Shown: positions 1 to 10,969 of the stretch, piece after piece
Layout of the letters: every line of letters begins with the position of its first letter
Numbering within the stretch: the stretch's first letter is position 1
Source of the DNA: Streptomyces laculatispora
GTDB lineage: Bacteria > Actinomycetota > Actinomycetes > Streptomycetales > Streptomycetaceae
Length of the DNA stretch: 61,962 nt
Reading direction: 5' to 3'
NCBI RefSeq assembly: GCF_017353455.1
Contig: NZ_JAFMPZ010000001.1
Coordinates: 1-61,962, forward strand
Program-made: the position numbers and the translations under genes
Notes under the pieces: model-generated
Database searches by the model: none
Seen by the model: the letters and a program-made list of their open reading frames with translations, nothing else
Told to the model about the DNA's origin: nothing

Positions 1-2
1 GC

Positions 3-3000
3 GAAGACCGCGGTCTTCGCTTCGAGCCCCTGCGCAGCGAACTCTTCGAGCCCACCGCCATCCGCCTCATCGGCTCCCGCATCCTGGACCCGACCAGCGA
101 CGAGGACAACGACCCGCACTGGCTCGACCTGCGCCTGCGAAACTCCGCCCTCCACGAAGTGCTGCGCCTGCTCACCATGAAGAAGGGCAAGCGCGGGGAA
201 CGTGGCGGATTCATTTCCTACCGCAACCTGGGCATCAATCAACTCGGCGCCGTATATGAGGGTCTGATGTCGTACACCGGCATCATCGCCGAGGAAGAGC
301 TGTGCGAGGTCGCCAAGGGCGGCGACCCGGAGAAGGGATCCTGGCTCATCCCCTCGCACAAGCAAGACCAGTACCCCGACACGACCCTCATCCACTACAG
401 CGAGGACGACGCCCGCAAGGGGCTGCGCGGCGTCAAGAAGTACGACAAGGGCTCCTTCGTCTACCGGCTCGCCGGCCGCGACCGCGAGACCTCCGCCTCG
501 TACTACACCCCCGAGTCGCTCACCCAGGTCACTGTCGAGCTCACTCTGAAAAACCGGCTCGACCAGGAACGTGACGCCGACGGCAACATCATCAAGACCC
601 GCGCGTCCGAGCTCCTCAAGTACAAGATCTGCGAGCCGGCACTCGGCTCCGGGTCCTTCCTCAACGAGGCCATCAACCAAGTCGCCGACGAATACCTACG
701 CCGCCGCCAGGACGAACTCGGCATTCCCATCCCCACCGCCGACGCGCTCACCGAGAAGCAGAAGGCCAGGGCCTACATCGCCCTACACAACACCTACGGC
801 GTCGACCTCAATGCCACCGGCGTCGAACTCGCTGAGGTGTCCCTGTGGTTGAACACCATGCACCCCGGCATGCGAGCCCCCTGGTTCGGGCTCCACCTGC
901 GCCGAGGCAACTCCCTCATCGGCGCACGTCGAGCCGTCTATACGGGTGAGGAGGTCGCTTCACCAGCCAAAGCATGGCTGAAGAACAAGGGCGCTCTGGC
1001 ACCGACTCCGCTGGCATTCCTTAAGGACGGCCAACTCCAACCACTGCCCCATGACGCGGTACACCAGTTCTTGCTTCCCAGTCCAGGATGGGCTGCGGTC
1101 GCGGGCTCGAAAGAGGCCAAGCAGCTGGCCGAGGAGCACGTCAAGCAGCTGGCCGAGTGGAAGAAGGGCCTTCTCCAACGCCCCAAGCGCAGCACCGCCC
1201 ACCTCAACAAGGACGGCAGCCCAAAACTTCACCCCACGACCAAGCTACCGAAGGCGGAAGCGCCGTCACAGTTCACACGGTTGCGGGACGCCGCCCGCCG
1301 AGCCGAGTTCCTGTGGTCGCTCGTCGTCAAGCGCATGGAACTCTCCGAACAAGAGATCGCGCGCAGGATCGATGTCTGGCAGGCCGACCCGACGGATCCC
1401 GAGTACGCCTTCCTCCACCACCCTGATCAGGCCGTCCCCAAGGAGAAGGTTCTGGAAGACCTCTTCAACTCTGCCGACACCCCTTATTGGCGGTTGAAGA
1501 AGGTCATGGACGCCTGGTGCGCCCTGTGGTTTTGGCCCGTCGGTAAAGCCGGCCTACTGGATGGCACGGATGGCGACTACGCGGTCCGCACCGTGGTGAG
1601 CAGCGACAGCCTGAGCGAGCTACTGGGTCAAGTGCCTCTTACCGGCGAAGAGCTCAAGGAACAGGTGGCTCCCGAACCGTTGGCTGCCCCGACACCGAAG
1701 GCCGAGCCACGCTTCGTCGAAGCGACGGCACTTTTCGCGCTTGGCGCCGAGCAGACCTCCTTCGAAGATCTCGTACTGACCGCCGACGACGAAGCGATCA
1801 TCGAGACCAAAGAGATCGGACCGAAGGCAGCGAAGCAGGTCGGCGCAAAGCCAAAGGGACCGATGCGCCGCCCGGTCATCCCACTCAAGGAGCTGGACGA
1901 CTGGCTGGACTTCTTGGAATCCATGCTTGGAAGAGCCGACGTACCTGACGGAACTTTCCTCGACAACTTCAAAACCCTGGCAGATCTCAAAACGTACGAA
2001 GAGGCGCTCCCCGGCTTCATGGGAATGGACACCGGAAACCCGGAGGACGTCTTTCCATGGCTGCGCATTACTCGGGACATTGCCGAGGAGCAGGGATTTC
2101 TTCACTGGGAGTTGGAGTTCGCTCTCGTATTCGCTCGCAGCGGCGGCTTCGATCTCCAGGTGGGCAATCCCCCCTGGGTGCGCCCTGACTGGGATGAGGC
2201 AAGCGTCCTCGCCGAGCACGAACCTTGGTTTGAGTTGGCGGACAGGCCGTCAGCAATCGAGCAGAGCAAACGGCGATCCATTGCACTGAATCAGCGAAGG
2301 ACGTTCGATTATTACATTCATGAGCGCGAGAAGGTAAGCGGCTGCTCCTCGTTTTACGGGCATGAGACCACCTATCCCTTGCTCGTAGGAACTCGCCCAG
2401 ATCTTTATCGGGCATTCATGCTTCAGGTCTGGTCTCATCAGTCTCCGTCAGGTATGGCTGGGCTCGTGCATCCCGATACCCACTTCACCGGCGACAAGGA
2501 AGGGGCACTTCGCGAGGCCGCATACCACCGCTTGTGCGTCCACGGAGACTTCGTGAATGCCGGACAGCGCTTCTTCCCTCCGCCCGTCGGACATGCAGCA
2601 CACTTTGGCGTGCATATTTACGGCAGCCCTTCGGAAATCAATTTTGACCACATGTCATGGTTGGTGTCAGCGGACGCTCTCCGCGATTCAGCCGCACATG
2701 ATGGCTCCGGGGAAGTTCCGGGCGTGAGATGGCAAAATGGCGAATTCGATGAACGCCCTCACCGGTCACGCGTCATTCACGTGAACCGAGATCTCCTCGC
2801 CGAATGGCAGCGCCTACTGGATGAATCACACCTTCCAGTTGAACAATCCCGCCTTCTGTTCCCTGTCAGCACAGCCGAGGCGTCTGCCATCACAGCTCTT
2901 TCTCAATACCCATTGCGGCTTGGTAGGTTCAACCCGCCGATCACGCGCGGGCTAATGGAAAGTGACGCAAAGGCTGCTGGGTTGATCGATTACAACCGCC

Positions 3001-4220
3001 CGAGCAGCCCCACCGGTCATCCCTACCAGCCCGAGAGGTGGCGTAATGTCATCTTGAAGGGAACTCAACTGGGTATCGCCACGCCAGTATTCAAGTGCCA
3101 TGACGCTAATAGTAACGACCCTTACGGTCGGGACTTGACTACCCTTGCGTCAGACTTCGTCCCGGACACTGCCTATGTGCGTGCCCCCGGGATGGCGCAG
3201 TCGTATCTCGCCAAGCAAGATCGTTGGGTAGACGGCCGAGCCCTGGAGCGACTACGTTCTGACGGTAGGGCGGTATCCAAGGCGCGTTCGCAAATTGCAT
3301 TGACCGACAACGTTCCAGAAAGCGATGTCGATCCCGCCAAGATTGATGCCCTACTCGAAGAACGAGCGCGTCGCCGATACGTGGTCTTCCCTCGGCTTGC
3401 CTGGCGTCGCCAGATCGCCCCGGACACTGAGCGTGCACTTTATGCCGCATTGGTGCCGCCAGGTGTAGCGCACGTTCACTTGGTACACAGCCTGGCCATG
3501 CCGAATCTTCGGCTAACCGCATTGGTAGCCGGTTTCTGGGCCTCGCTCCCGCTCGACTACTTCCTCCGCGCTACTGGTCGTGGCGACTTGCAAGTGAAGG
3601 GTGCTAAAGCGATGCCCTCACCCGCCGGCGATCACCCCCTCGCTTCCTCGCTACTCCTGCGAACATTGCGGTTGAATTTCCTTACCAGTGCTTACTCGGG
3701 GCTGTGGTCAGAACTGTACGACCCAACTTGGACCACACGTGAGTCATGGGCGTGCGACTGGACTGGCCTACCGGCGTTGCACGAGGTGTCGCCAGTCTGG
3801 CGTCCGGAAACACCGCTACGCACCGAGCGGGCACGACGTTCCGCTCTGGTGGAAATTGATGCTCTAGTCGCAGTGTGGCTCGGAATGGAAGCCGACGCTC
3901 TTGTCGCGGCATACAAGGGCCGCTTCCCTGTACTGCAGAAGTACGAGGCAGTGACTTGGTTTGATGCCGAGGGATCGAAGATCGCAGGCAACGCACGCAC
4001 CTTCGGTCAGCGCCAGACCAAGGAAAGCTGGGGCCAATTTGAGGCGTATCAAGCCGACCCGAAAAACTTGCCCGTGCCTGAGGGCTATGTCGCTCCCTTC
4101 TCCAAGGCGGATCGCGAAACGGAGATGCGAGAGGCGCACGCCGTCTTTCAGAAACGACTAGATGCCGCAGTCGCTCGCGGCGAGTGGGACCTGGAGAAGC
4201 AGGAGGTGCCGAAGCCGTGA
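3..4220 (+). CDS. Large adenine-type DNA methylase (Eco57I/DrmMI-like), 5' end outside window
   Basis: The reading frame is open from base 3, so the gene starts upstream of the window; at least 1,405 residues are visible. It has an N6-adenine methylase core: a SAM-binding motif reading CEPALGSGSF near base 633 and the catalytic NPPW motif near 2166. About 500 residues separate the two, which is typical of the very large Eco57I/DISARM-type methylases. The protein would methylate host DNA to mark self. Its stop overlaps the GTG of the helicase gene (GTGA), so the two are probably translationally coupled. From roughly 2,200 to 3,900 the codons are visibly richer in A/T than in the downstream genes, which hints at transfer or a mosaic origin. 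Whether this is a DrmMI, a Druantia-type or another methylase cannot be settled by eye. Confidence 0.85.
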   Translation, partial: EDRGLRFEPLRSELFEPTAIRLIGSRILDPTSDEDNDPHWLDLRLRNSALHEVLRLLTMKKGKRGERGGFISYRNLGINQLGAVYEGLMSYTGIIAEEELCEVAKGGDPEKGSWLIPSHKQDQYPDTTLIHYSEDDARKGLRGVKKYDKGSFVYRLAGRDRETSASYYTPESLTQVTVELTLKNRLDQERDADGNIIKTRASELLKYKICEPALGSGSFLNEAINQVADEYLRRRQDELGIPIPTADALTEKQKARAYIALHNTYGVDLNATGVELAEVSLWLNTMHPGMRAPWFGLHLRRGNSLIGARRAVYTGEEVASPAKAWLKNKGALAPTPLAFLKDGQLQPLPHDAVHQFLLPSPGWAAVAGSKEAKQLAEEHVKQLAEWKKGLLQRPKRSTAHLNKDGSPKLHPTTKLPKAEAPSQFTRLRDAARRAEFLWSLVVKRMELSEQEIARRIDVWQADPTDPEYAFLHHPDQAVPKEKVLEDLFNSADTPYWRLKKVMDAWCALWFWPVGKAGLLDGTDGDYAVRTVVSSDSLSELLGQVPLTGEELKEQVAPEPLAAPTPKAEPRFVEATALFALGAEQTSFEDLVLTADDEAIIETKEIGPKAAKQVGAKPKGPMRRPVIPLKELDDWLDFLESMLGRADVPDGTFLDNFKTLADLKTYEEALPGFMGMDTGNPEDVFPWLRITRDIAEEQGFLHWELEFALVFARSGGFDLQVGNPPWVRPDWDEASVLAEHEPWFELADRPSAIEQSKRRSIALNQRRTFDYYIHEREKVSGCSSFYGHETTYPLLVGTRPDLYRAFMLQVWSHQSPSGMAGLVHPDTHFTGDKEGALREAAYHRLCVHGDFVNAGQRFFPPPVGHAAHFGVHIYGSPSEINFDHMSWLVSADALRDSAAHDGSGEVPGVRWQNGEFDERPHRSRVIHVNRDLLAEWQRLLDESHLPVEQSRLLFPVSTAEASAITALSQYPLRLGRFNPPITRGLMESDAKAAGLIDYNRPSSPTGHPYQPERWRNVILKGTQLGIATPVFKCHDANSNDPYGRDLTTLASDFVPDTAYVRAPGMAQSYLAKQDRWVDGRALERLRSDGRAVSKARSQIALTDNVPESDVDPAKIDALLEERARRRYVVFPRLAWRRQIAPDTERALYAALVPPGVAHVHLVHSLAMPNLRLTALVAGFWASLPLDYFLRATGRGDLQVKGAKAMPSPAGDHPLASSLLLRTLRLNFLTSAYSGLWSELYDPTWTTRESWACDWTGLPALHEVSPVWRPETPLRTERARRSALVEIDALVAVWLGMEADALVAAYKGRFPVLQKYEAVTWFDAEGSKIAGNARTFGQRQTKESWGQFEAYQADPKNLPVPEGYVAPFSKADRETEMREAHAVFQKRLDAAVARGEWDLEKQEVPKP

Positions 4221-7200
4221 GGCCGACGCTGGAGGCACGGGGGCTCAAGGAGAGCCTGTTGCAGTATCTGTCGACGACGTACGCGTTGACGGATGAGGGT
4301 GCACGTGAGGCGCTGCATCGGTTCCTGGGTGATGAGACGTCGGGGATGTTCCGGGGCCCGTATCTGCGGATCCGAACACCGTTCACAGTGGCCGGCGAGG
4401 AGTGGCGGCAGCATCTGGAGTGGCAGCGCGAGGGGTACACCCCATACGCACACCAGGCCGTAGCCTTCGAGCGGCTGACGTCCGCGAACGGGCATGTGCC
4501 GCAGCCGACTCTGGTGACGACGGGGACGGGCTCGGGTAAGACGGAGGCGTTCCTGTACCCGGTGCTGGATCACTGTCTCCGCGAGCGGGAGGCGGGGAAG
4601 ACCGGCATCAAGGCGGTGTTCCTGTACCCGATGAACGCGCTGGCGACTGATCAGGCGCAGCGCATCAACGAGCTGCTCTCGGAGAACGATGCGCTGAACA
4701 AGTTGTCGGCCGGGCTGTACATCGGTGACAAGGCGGCCATGAAGTACGACAACGTTCGTACGCGCCGCTCAGACATGCAGCTCTCGCCGCCGGACATCTT
4801 GATCACGAACTACAAGATGATGGATCTGCTGCTGCAGCGTGCGGATGACGCGCCGCTGTGGCGTGGGTCGGACATCAGGTACGTGGTGGTGGATGAGTTC
4901 CACACCTACGACGGTGCGCAGGGCACCGACGTGGCAATGCTGCTGCGGCGGCTCGCGGCTGCCGTGGGGGCGTCCGAGGAGGGGCGTCCGCTGGGTTCGA
5001 TCTGTCCGGTGGCGACGTCGGCGACGCTCGCGTCTGGGACGGATGCAGACGGAGTGGCCCAGCTGCTCGAGGTAGCGACGCAGGTCTTCGGTACAGAGTT
5101 CACGGCGGAGTCCATCGTCGGGGAGAACCGGCTGTCGGTGGAGGAGTTCATCCCACTGGCGGACGTACGGATGCAGGGGCTACCGACGCCGGACGAGCTG
5201 CTGGCCCTGCCCGATCCCGCGACGAGCGATGAGGCGATGCTGGACCTCATCGAGTCGGTGACCGGGGTCCGCAACGACCACCCCCTCGTATTGGGCGAGA
5301 ACCTGAAGCGGCACCTGTTCACCCGGGCGGTGATGCAGGCTCTGGACGGTGAGGTGAAGACCGGCGCCGAAGTGCTGGACATCATGTGGCGTGCAGGCGC
5401 GGCCGGTTGGGCGGAGGCGGTGGCCCGCCAGCCGGAGAAGGCCGCCGAGGCGCTCGCCCGATTCGTGGCCCTGTTGTCGTACGCACGTGACCCGAAGTCG
5501 CCGGCGGGAGAGCCGCCGCGACCGTTCGTGCATGTCGAGGTGCACCAGTGGGCCCGGTCGGTCTCGCGGCTCCTGCGCGGCGTACTGCCATGGCCCAAGG
5601 CGGAGTTCCGCTGGGATGTGGCCGGTGCGGCCGATGCCAGTGCGGGAAGCGGAAACCGTTCGGCACCGGTGACCACGGCCACATCGGGGCAGAGCGCGAA
5701 CCTGTTTCTGCCAGCGGTCTACTGCCGGGACTGCGGGCGGTCAGGCTGGGCGGTGTTCTCACCGGAGAGCGACGACCACGAGGTCCAGTTCGACACATAC
5801 AAGATCCGTCGTGCCTCCTTGGGTCAGGACAAGGCCCGGGTACGGAACCTGGTCTCGGCGACCGAGCGCGAAGCGCGCGAGGGTTCTGGGGCTGCGGTGC
5901 TGCCGGCCAGCGGTCGGGGCGGCAAGGGGACCACCGCCCTGCAGAGTGCGGGCGGTCTGCTTATGGTGCTGGACGGGGCGCGCAAGCGGCTGCGGCTGCC
6001 CGATCCGCTCAACGATTACGACAAGGAGTCCAAGGAGCCGCGGCTGACGGCCCGCGATTCGGCGTTCGTCCTGGTCAACTTCGGGGATACGGCGAATACC
6101 GCGGCCAAGGAGGACTGGTGCCCGGCGTGCGGTGAGCGCAACGCGATCCGCTATCTGGGTACTGGAGCGGCTGCGATGACTGCGGCGTCGATCACCCAGT
6201 TGTTCACGGGCGGGGAGCTCGACAAAGATCGGCACGAAGACAAGACGCTGATGTTCAACGACTCGGTGCAGGATGCCGCGCACCGGGCCGGGTTCGTCGC
6301 GAACCGTTCGTACACCTTCTCGTTGCGCGCCCTGCTTGCGAAGCACCTGCGCAGCGACGTGCCCACCGCGCTGAACGATCTGATCGCGAACGTGGTCGAG
6401 GCCACGACCGACAAGGAAACCCTGGCCGCGGTGGTGCCGCCGGATCTGCATGGTTTCAGGGGCGTGGACCGGTTGCTGTCCGGGCAGGGTCGCGGCGGGG
6501 ATCTGCCGACCTGGCGGCTGATCGGTCAGCGCCTGGCCTTCGAAGCGCTGATGGAGTTCGGGTTCCGCTCCCGCAACGGGCGCACCCTGGAGCTGACCCG
6601 GACCGCAGCCGCGCAGGTACGCATCTCGGATCCGGACGGTGTGGTGGCGCTGGTCAAGCGGATCCACGAGGAGTTCGAGCGCGCCGATCTGCCGCTTCAG
6701 CCGCAGGACGACGCACGCTATCTGGCGTTCGTGCGGGTGTTCTTGGAGCGCCTTCGCACACGGGGTGCCATCGCGCACCAGTGGCTGGACAAGTACGTCG
6801 ATGAGGCGGGCACCAGCCGGTACTTCATCTGGGGCAAGCGCGCACCCGGCATGCGCGCTTTCCCCAAGCGGGTCGCGGCTCCGGTGTTCTTGCTCAGCTC
6901 GCCCAAGAACGGCAGCGAATTCGACTTCGCGACGGGCCGGCTGTCCTGGTACGAGCGGTGGGCCGGGCGCTGCCTGGGGCTTTCGCGTGAGGCGGCGCCG
7001 GAGTTCTGGAGCCGCCTGCTGCCGGAGCTCGCCGCGATCGGACTGCTGTCGTCCCGTACGCCGAACGACACCTCAGTACGGGTCTACGGGCTCAAGCCGG
7101 GCAACGTCGAAGCGCTGCTCCTGGACGACGAACAGGTCCGGCACGCGTATGTGCGCTGCCCGGTGTGCTTCTGGGAACAGACGGTCCACCCCTCCCTTCT

Positions 7201-10200
7201 TGATCAGTGGCACGACCAGCCCTGCCCCTCCTACCGCTGCCGCAGAGGCCGTCTGGTGGCCGGGGACCGGCCCGAGCGGCTTGGTGTGCACCACCGCGAC
7301 CGTGACTACACCCTCGACTACTACCGGCACCTGTACCGCAAGGCCGGGACGTACCAGGTGGTCACCGCCGAGCACACCGGCATGCTCACGCGCCCGCAGC
7401 GCGAGAAGGTGGAGGAGGCGTTCAAGCGCCGCACGGGCTTCAAGGACCCCAATGTCCTCTCCTGCACGCCGACGCTGGAGATGGGCATCGACATTGGTGA
7501 CCTGTCCGCGGTGGTGCTGGCAGCGCTGCCGCGCCGGCCGGCCAGTTACGCCCAGCAGGTCGGGCGGGCCGGACGCCGGACGGGCAATGCGTTCTTGCTG
7601 ACGATTCCCGATCGTCGACGGCGCGACCTGTATTTCCTGGAGCGCCCCAAGGATCTGATCGCCGGCACGATCGTGCCCCCGGGATGCCATCTTTCAGCGG
7701 TGGAGATCCTGCGCCGCCAGTACCTGGCGCACCTGCTGGACCTCGCTGCTGCCGGCCGTCTCGTCCGCGCTGACGGCATCGTGCTACGCGCCCTGCCGAC
7801 CAAGGCACCCGCCCTGTTCGGTCCATCCGGCTACCTGATCGATTTGGTGGAAGTGGCCATCGCCCAGGGGGAAGAACTCGCCAAGGGCTTCCTGGAGATG
7901 TTCCCCACCGGCGTCAACGACCGGGCCAAGGACGACCTGCGCAAGTACGCGATGCACGAGCTGCGCGGCGCGGTAGAAGAGGCCGAGCGGGAGTGGCGCC
8001 GCGGCGATCAGGCGCTGCGCGCCCGGCTGGCTCAGATCGACGAGGCCCACGACGAGCTGCACGACTCCGACCCGGACCAGGCGCGGCAGAAAGCCGAACT
8101 GGACGCCGAGCGGCGCGGAGTGGGCCGACGCCTGCTCAATCTGGGCGATACAGCCGCCCAGAGCGCACTGTGCGACCTGGGGCTACTGCCGAACTACGCA
8201 CTGATCGACTCGGTCACCACGCTGTCCGCGACGCTGTACGGCGAGGACGGCATCGACCCGAAGACGGGGAAGGCGAAGTTCACCTCCACCACCGACTCCT
8301 ACGACCGGCCGCGCCGCTACGCGCTCTCGGAGCTGGCCCCGGGCAACTCCTTCTACGTCAACGGCTACCGGCACGAGATCACCGGCCTGGAGATCTCCAC
8401 CGGCGGCCGGCAGGAATGGCGCACCTGGCGGGTGTGCCCGGGCTGCGGATTTGTGCGTACCGAGGACGCTACCGAGGACCGCTCGCCGTGCCCGCGCTGC
8501 AAGAGCGCCCATATCGCCGACGACGGTTCCTGCCTTTTTCAGATCGTGGAGCCCGCGACCGTGACCTCGCGGGACAAGCGCGAGGACGCCCGCATCCGCG
8601 ACGACAAGGACGACCGCGACCGCCGCAACTACTCCGTCGTAGACGCGGTGGACATCCCGGTAGGCGACATCGAGCCCGGCTCGTGGCGTCACACGAAGCA
8701 AACGTTCGGCGTCGACTACTGCCGCAGTGCCATGATCCGCCGGATCAATGTAGGGCCGGTCCGTTACGACGCCCCGGCCCGCGACGACTTCGCCGGGCAT
8801 CTGGTGCGGCTCAACCCGTTCCATGTGTGCACCGCCTGTGGGGCGGCCAGCGCGGACGGCAAGCCGGTCTTCGACCACGACACCGACGCTCTCGACTCCG
8901 CAGCCGCCCGCAGCCCGCAGCTCAAGCACCACCGCCCTTGGTGTCCACTGCGCCGCGGCAAGCGAGACGGGGCCACCCAGGAGCCGGTGCTGCTGGCCCA
9001 TACGTTGAAGACCGAGGCTCTGCGGGTGCTGATCCCGGCCGCAACAGCGGACGTGGACGCCAAGGTTCACTCCTTCCGTGCCGCGCTGCGGCTCGGTGTG
9101 GACCTGCACTTCGGCGGCGACCCGCAGCACCTGGACACCACCGTGGCTTCTATGCCGGATGCCGAGAGCGGAGAGCGCCGTTGGTTCCTGGTGCTCTTCG
9201 ATTCCCTGCCCGGCGGCACCGGCTATCTGGACCGGCTCACCGATCGCGTCGCCTTCCGCGAAACCCTCGCGGCGGCGTACGAGATGCTGAAGGAGTGTCC
9301 GTGCGCCGAGGAACAGCGCCGGGCCTGCCACCGGTGTCTGCACCGTTATACGCCCGAGCGCTTCCAGGACATCGTCTCGCGCCAGTCAGCGCTGAACATG
9401 CTGGAGTCGCTGCTGTTCACGGCAGAGGGTGCGGACGGTTGGGATATCGCTGACGTTGATCACACCGGGCTGGTCGGTCTGGACGCCCAAGTCGAATCGG
9501 ACCTGGAGGCGCGCTTCCTGGCCACCCTGCGCGACTGGGTGAAGGTCACCGACGACGCCGCCCTGGACGAGGACGGCCACGCCAGCGGACATCTGCGCTT
9601 CACCGCCGGTTCCGACGTCACCCATTGGCGACTGACAGCCCAGCAGCAACTCCAGGGCACCCGGACTGATTTCACCTTCACCCGGGTCGACGGTCCGGCC
9701 CAGAGCGTCAAGGTCTATCTCGAAGGATTCCGTTTCCACGCCAGCCGTGAACACAACCGCATCGCCCACGACGCGGCTCAGCGCACCAAGCTGCGTGCCG
9801 AGGGAGAGATCGTCTTCCAGGTGACCTGGGCGGACATCGACCTGTTCGAGAAGCGCCCCACGCGGACCAAACCCGTCTGGCCGCCCTATCGAGGCACGGC
9901 CCAAGAACAGGCCAAGGCCGCCTACGAGCAGTACGGCGGACAGCGCGCCCACTTCGCGAACGCCGTCTTCGCCAACCCGATCGACACGTTGATCGCCTAC
10001 CTGCGTGATCCTGACGCCGACCGCTGGGCCCGCCGCTCCCGCGCACTGGTCACCGGCCTGTTGAGTACCGCGGGAACCACTCCCGTCGCCGCGACCGGGC
10101 GCCGCAGCGAGCTGGTGGCGGCGCTGCGCAGTGAGCTGGCCACCTTCAGCAGCAGTGCGCGCCACGACAAGCCGGTTGTACCGGATGCCGCCGGGATCGG

Positions 10201-10969
10201 GCCCGTTCACGTGTTCCGGACCCAGGACGAGAACGGACTACCGATCCTCGTCACCCTGGATGCTGCCGACCCCGAAGCCCCACGGTGGAGCGCACTCACC
10301 ATCCTGGATGACACCGATTCCGTCCTGGAGAGTGATGAGCACAAGCTGCGCTGGCGGTCGTGGTTGTACTGGAGCAACCTCACCCAGTTCCTGTCCCTGG
10401 CCGGAGGCGACGGCGTCCAGCTCGCCGCCAGCCGCGCCGCCGCTTTTGAAGTCGAAGTGCTCGCGGTATGCGGAGGGCTCGGCGAACTCGACTCCCTCAT
10501 GGGCGCCCCTGTACCGGCGCCCGCCAAACCCGAGGCGCCCGTGCCAGCAGAAAGCGTCAAACCGGTCGATCCGAACCCGGGCCATGACTCGGCCGCCGAA
10601 GCTGTCATCGTCCAGATGCTTCGGGACGCCGTCTGGGACGAGGACATCCTGGAAATACTGCGCGAGGAACCCGACGAGGCACCTGACCTCCTACGTCTTG
10701 CCGAAACCCTCGCCGACCGAGGCAAGCAGGCTCCCGTCTTCGGCTTCGAACTCGGTGCAAGCCGCTGGCAAGCCGAATTCGCCTGGCAGTCCCCCGGACT
10801 CAAGATCGCCGTCATGACCGCCCACCAGGGCGAGGACGACGCCGAGGCCCAGCGCCGCGACGCCGCCTACACCGACGACGGCTGGCAGGTCCACACAGCC
10901 GGCGAATGGCTGACCCATCTGGACGAGTTGCTCGACCAGCTCCCCGACACGGAAGGCACCACCCGATGA
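4217..10969 (+). CDS. Giant DEAD/DEAH helicase with DUF1998 region (DrmA/DrmB- or DruE-like)
   Basis: I place the start at the GTG at 4217. It overlaps the previous stop and has AGGAGGT at 4201-4207; a GTG at 4184 lacks such a site. The protein is 2,250 aa. Motif I GTGSGKT lies near residue 105, motif II DEFH near 224, and motif VI QQVGRAGRR only near 1,112, so about 800 residues split the two helicase halves. A zinc-binding CPVC/CPGC-rich middle is followed by a DUF1998/MrfA-like segment with LPGGTGYLDRL (about 1,664) and a Cys cluster near 1,695-1,710. About 540 further residues have no recognised domain. Helicase plus DUF1998 is the hallmark of DISARM DrmA/DrmB and of Druantia DruE; here both are in one chain. 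It probably translocates on invading DNA. The methylase upstream and helicase downstream are in the same operon. Confidence 0.85.
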   Translation: MRPTLEARGLKESLLQYLSTTYALTDEGAREALHRFLGDETSGMFRGPYLRIRTPFTVAGEEWRQHLEWQREGYTPYAHQAVAFERLTSANGHVPQPTLVTTGTGSGKTEAFLYPVLDHCLREREAGKTGIKAVFLYPMNALATDQAQRINELLSENDALNKLSAGLYIGDKAAMKYDNVRTRRSDMQLSPPDILITNYKMMDLLLQRADDAPLWRGSDIRYVVVDEFHTYDGAQGTDVAMLLRRLAAAVGASEEGRPLGSICPVATSATLASGTDADGVAQLLEVATQVFGTEFTAESIVGENRLSVEEFIPLADVRMQGLPTPDELLALPDPATSDEAMLDLIESVTGVRNDHPLVLGENLKRHLFTRAVMQALDGEVKTGAEVLDIMWRAGAAGWAEAVARQPEKAAEALARFVALLSYARDPKSPAGEPPRPFVHVEVHQWARSVSRLLRGVLPWPKAEFRWDVAGAADASAGSGNRSAPVTTATSGQSANLFLPAVYCRDCGRSGWAVFSPESDDHEVQFDTYKIRRASLGQDKARVRNLVSATEREAREGSGAAVLPASGRGGKGTTALQSAGGLLMVLDGARKRLRLPDPLNDYDKESKEPRLTARDSAFVLVNFGDTANTAAKEDWCPACGERNAIRYLGTGAAAMTAASITQLFTGGELDKDRHEDKTLMFNDSVQDAAHRAGFVANRSYTFSLRALLAKHLRSDVPTALNDLIANVVEATTDKETLAAVVPPDLHGFRGVDRLLSGQGRGGDLPTWRLIGQRLAFEALMEFGFRSRNGRTLELTRTAAAQVRISDPDGVVALVKRIHEEFERADLPLQPQDDARYLAFVRVFLERLRTRGAIAHQWLDKYVDEAGTSRYFIWGKRAPGMRAFPKRVAAPVFLLSSPKNGSEFDFATGRLSWYERWAGRCLGLSREAAPEFWSRLLPELAAIGLLSSRTPNDTSVRVYGLKPGNVEALLLDDEQVRHAYVRCPVCFWEQTVHPSLLDQWHDQPCPSYRCRRGRLVAGDRPERLGVHHRDRDYTLDYYRHLYRKAGTYQVVTAEHTGMLTRPQREKVEEAFKRRTGFKDPNVLSCTPTLEMGIDIGDLSAVVLAALPRRPASYAQQVGRAGRRTGNAFLLTIPDRRRRDLYFLERPKDLIAGTIVPPGCHLSAVEILRRQYLAHLLDLAAAGRLVRADGIVLRALPTKAPALFGPSGYLIDLVEVAIAQGEELAKGFLEMFPTGVNDRAKDDLRKYAMHELRGAVEEAEREWRRGDQALRARLAQIDEAHDELHDSDPDQARQKAELDAERRGVGRRLLNLGDTAAQSALCDLGLLPNYALIDSVTTLSATLYGEDGIDPKTGKAKFTSTTDSYDRPRRYALSELAPGNSFYVNGYRHEITGLEISTGGRQEWRTWRVCPGCGFVRTEDATEDRSPCPRCKSAHIADDGSCLFQIVEPATVTSRDKREDARIRDDKDDRDRRNYSVVDAVDIPVGDIEPGSWRHTKQTFGVDYCRSAMIRRINVGPVRYDAPARDDFAGHLVRLNPFHVCTACGAASADGKPVFDHDTDALDSAAARSPQLKHHRPWCPLRRGKRDGATQEPVLLAHTLKTEALRVLIPAATADVDAKVHSFRAALRLGVDLHFGGDPQHLDTTVASMPDAESGERRWFLVLFDSLPGGTGYLDRLTDRVAFRETLAAAYEMLKECPCAEEQRRACHRCLHRYTPERFQDIVSRQSALNMLESLLFTAEGADGWDIADVDHTGLVGLDAQVESDLEARFLATLRDWVKVTDDAALDEDGHASGHLRFTAGSDVTHWRLTAQQQLQGTRTDFTFTRVDGPAQSVKVYLEGFRFHASREHNRIAHDAAQRTKLRAEGEIVFQVTWADIDLFEKRPTRTKPVWPPYRGTAQEQAKAAYEQYGGQRAHFANAVFANPIDTLIAYLRDPDADRWARRSRALVTGLLSTAGTTPVAATGRRSELVAALRSELATFSSSARHDKPVVPDAAGIGPVHVFRTQDENGLPILVTLDAADPEAPRWSALTILDDTDSVLESDEHKLRWRSWLYWSNLTQFLSLAGGDGVQLAASRAAAFEVEVLAVCGGLGELDSLMGAPVPAPAKPEAPVPAESVKPVDPNPGHDSAAEAVIVQMLRDAVWDEDILEILREEPDEAPDLLRLAETLADRGKQAPVFGFELGASRWQAEFAWQSPGLKIAVMTAHQGEDDAEAQRRDAAYTDDGWQVHTAGEWLTHLDELLDQLPDTEGTTR

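Noticed and set aside
8183..9343. A 386-codon minus-strand frame opposite the DUF1998 region
   Set aside because: Shadow of the giant helicase gene; no recognisable protein features.
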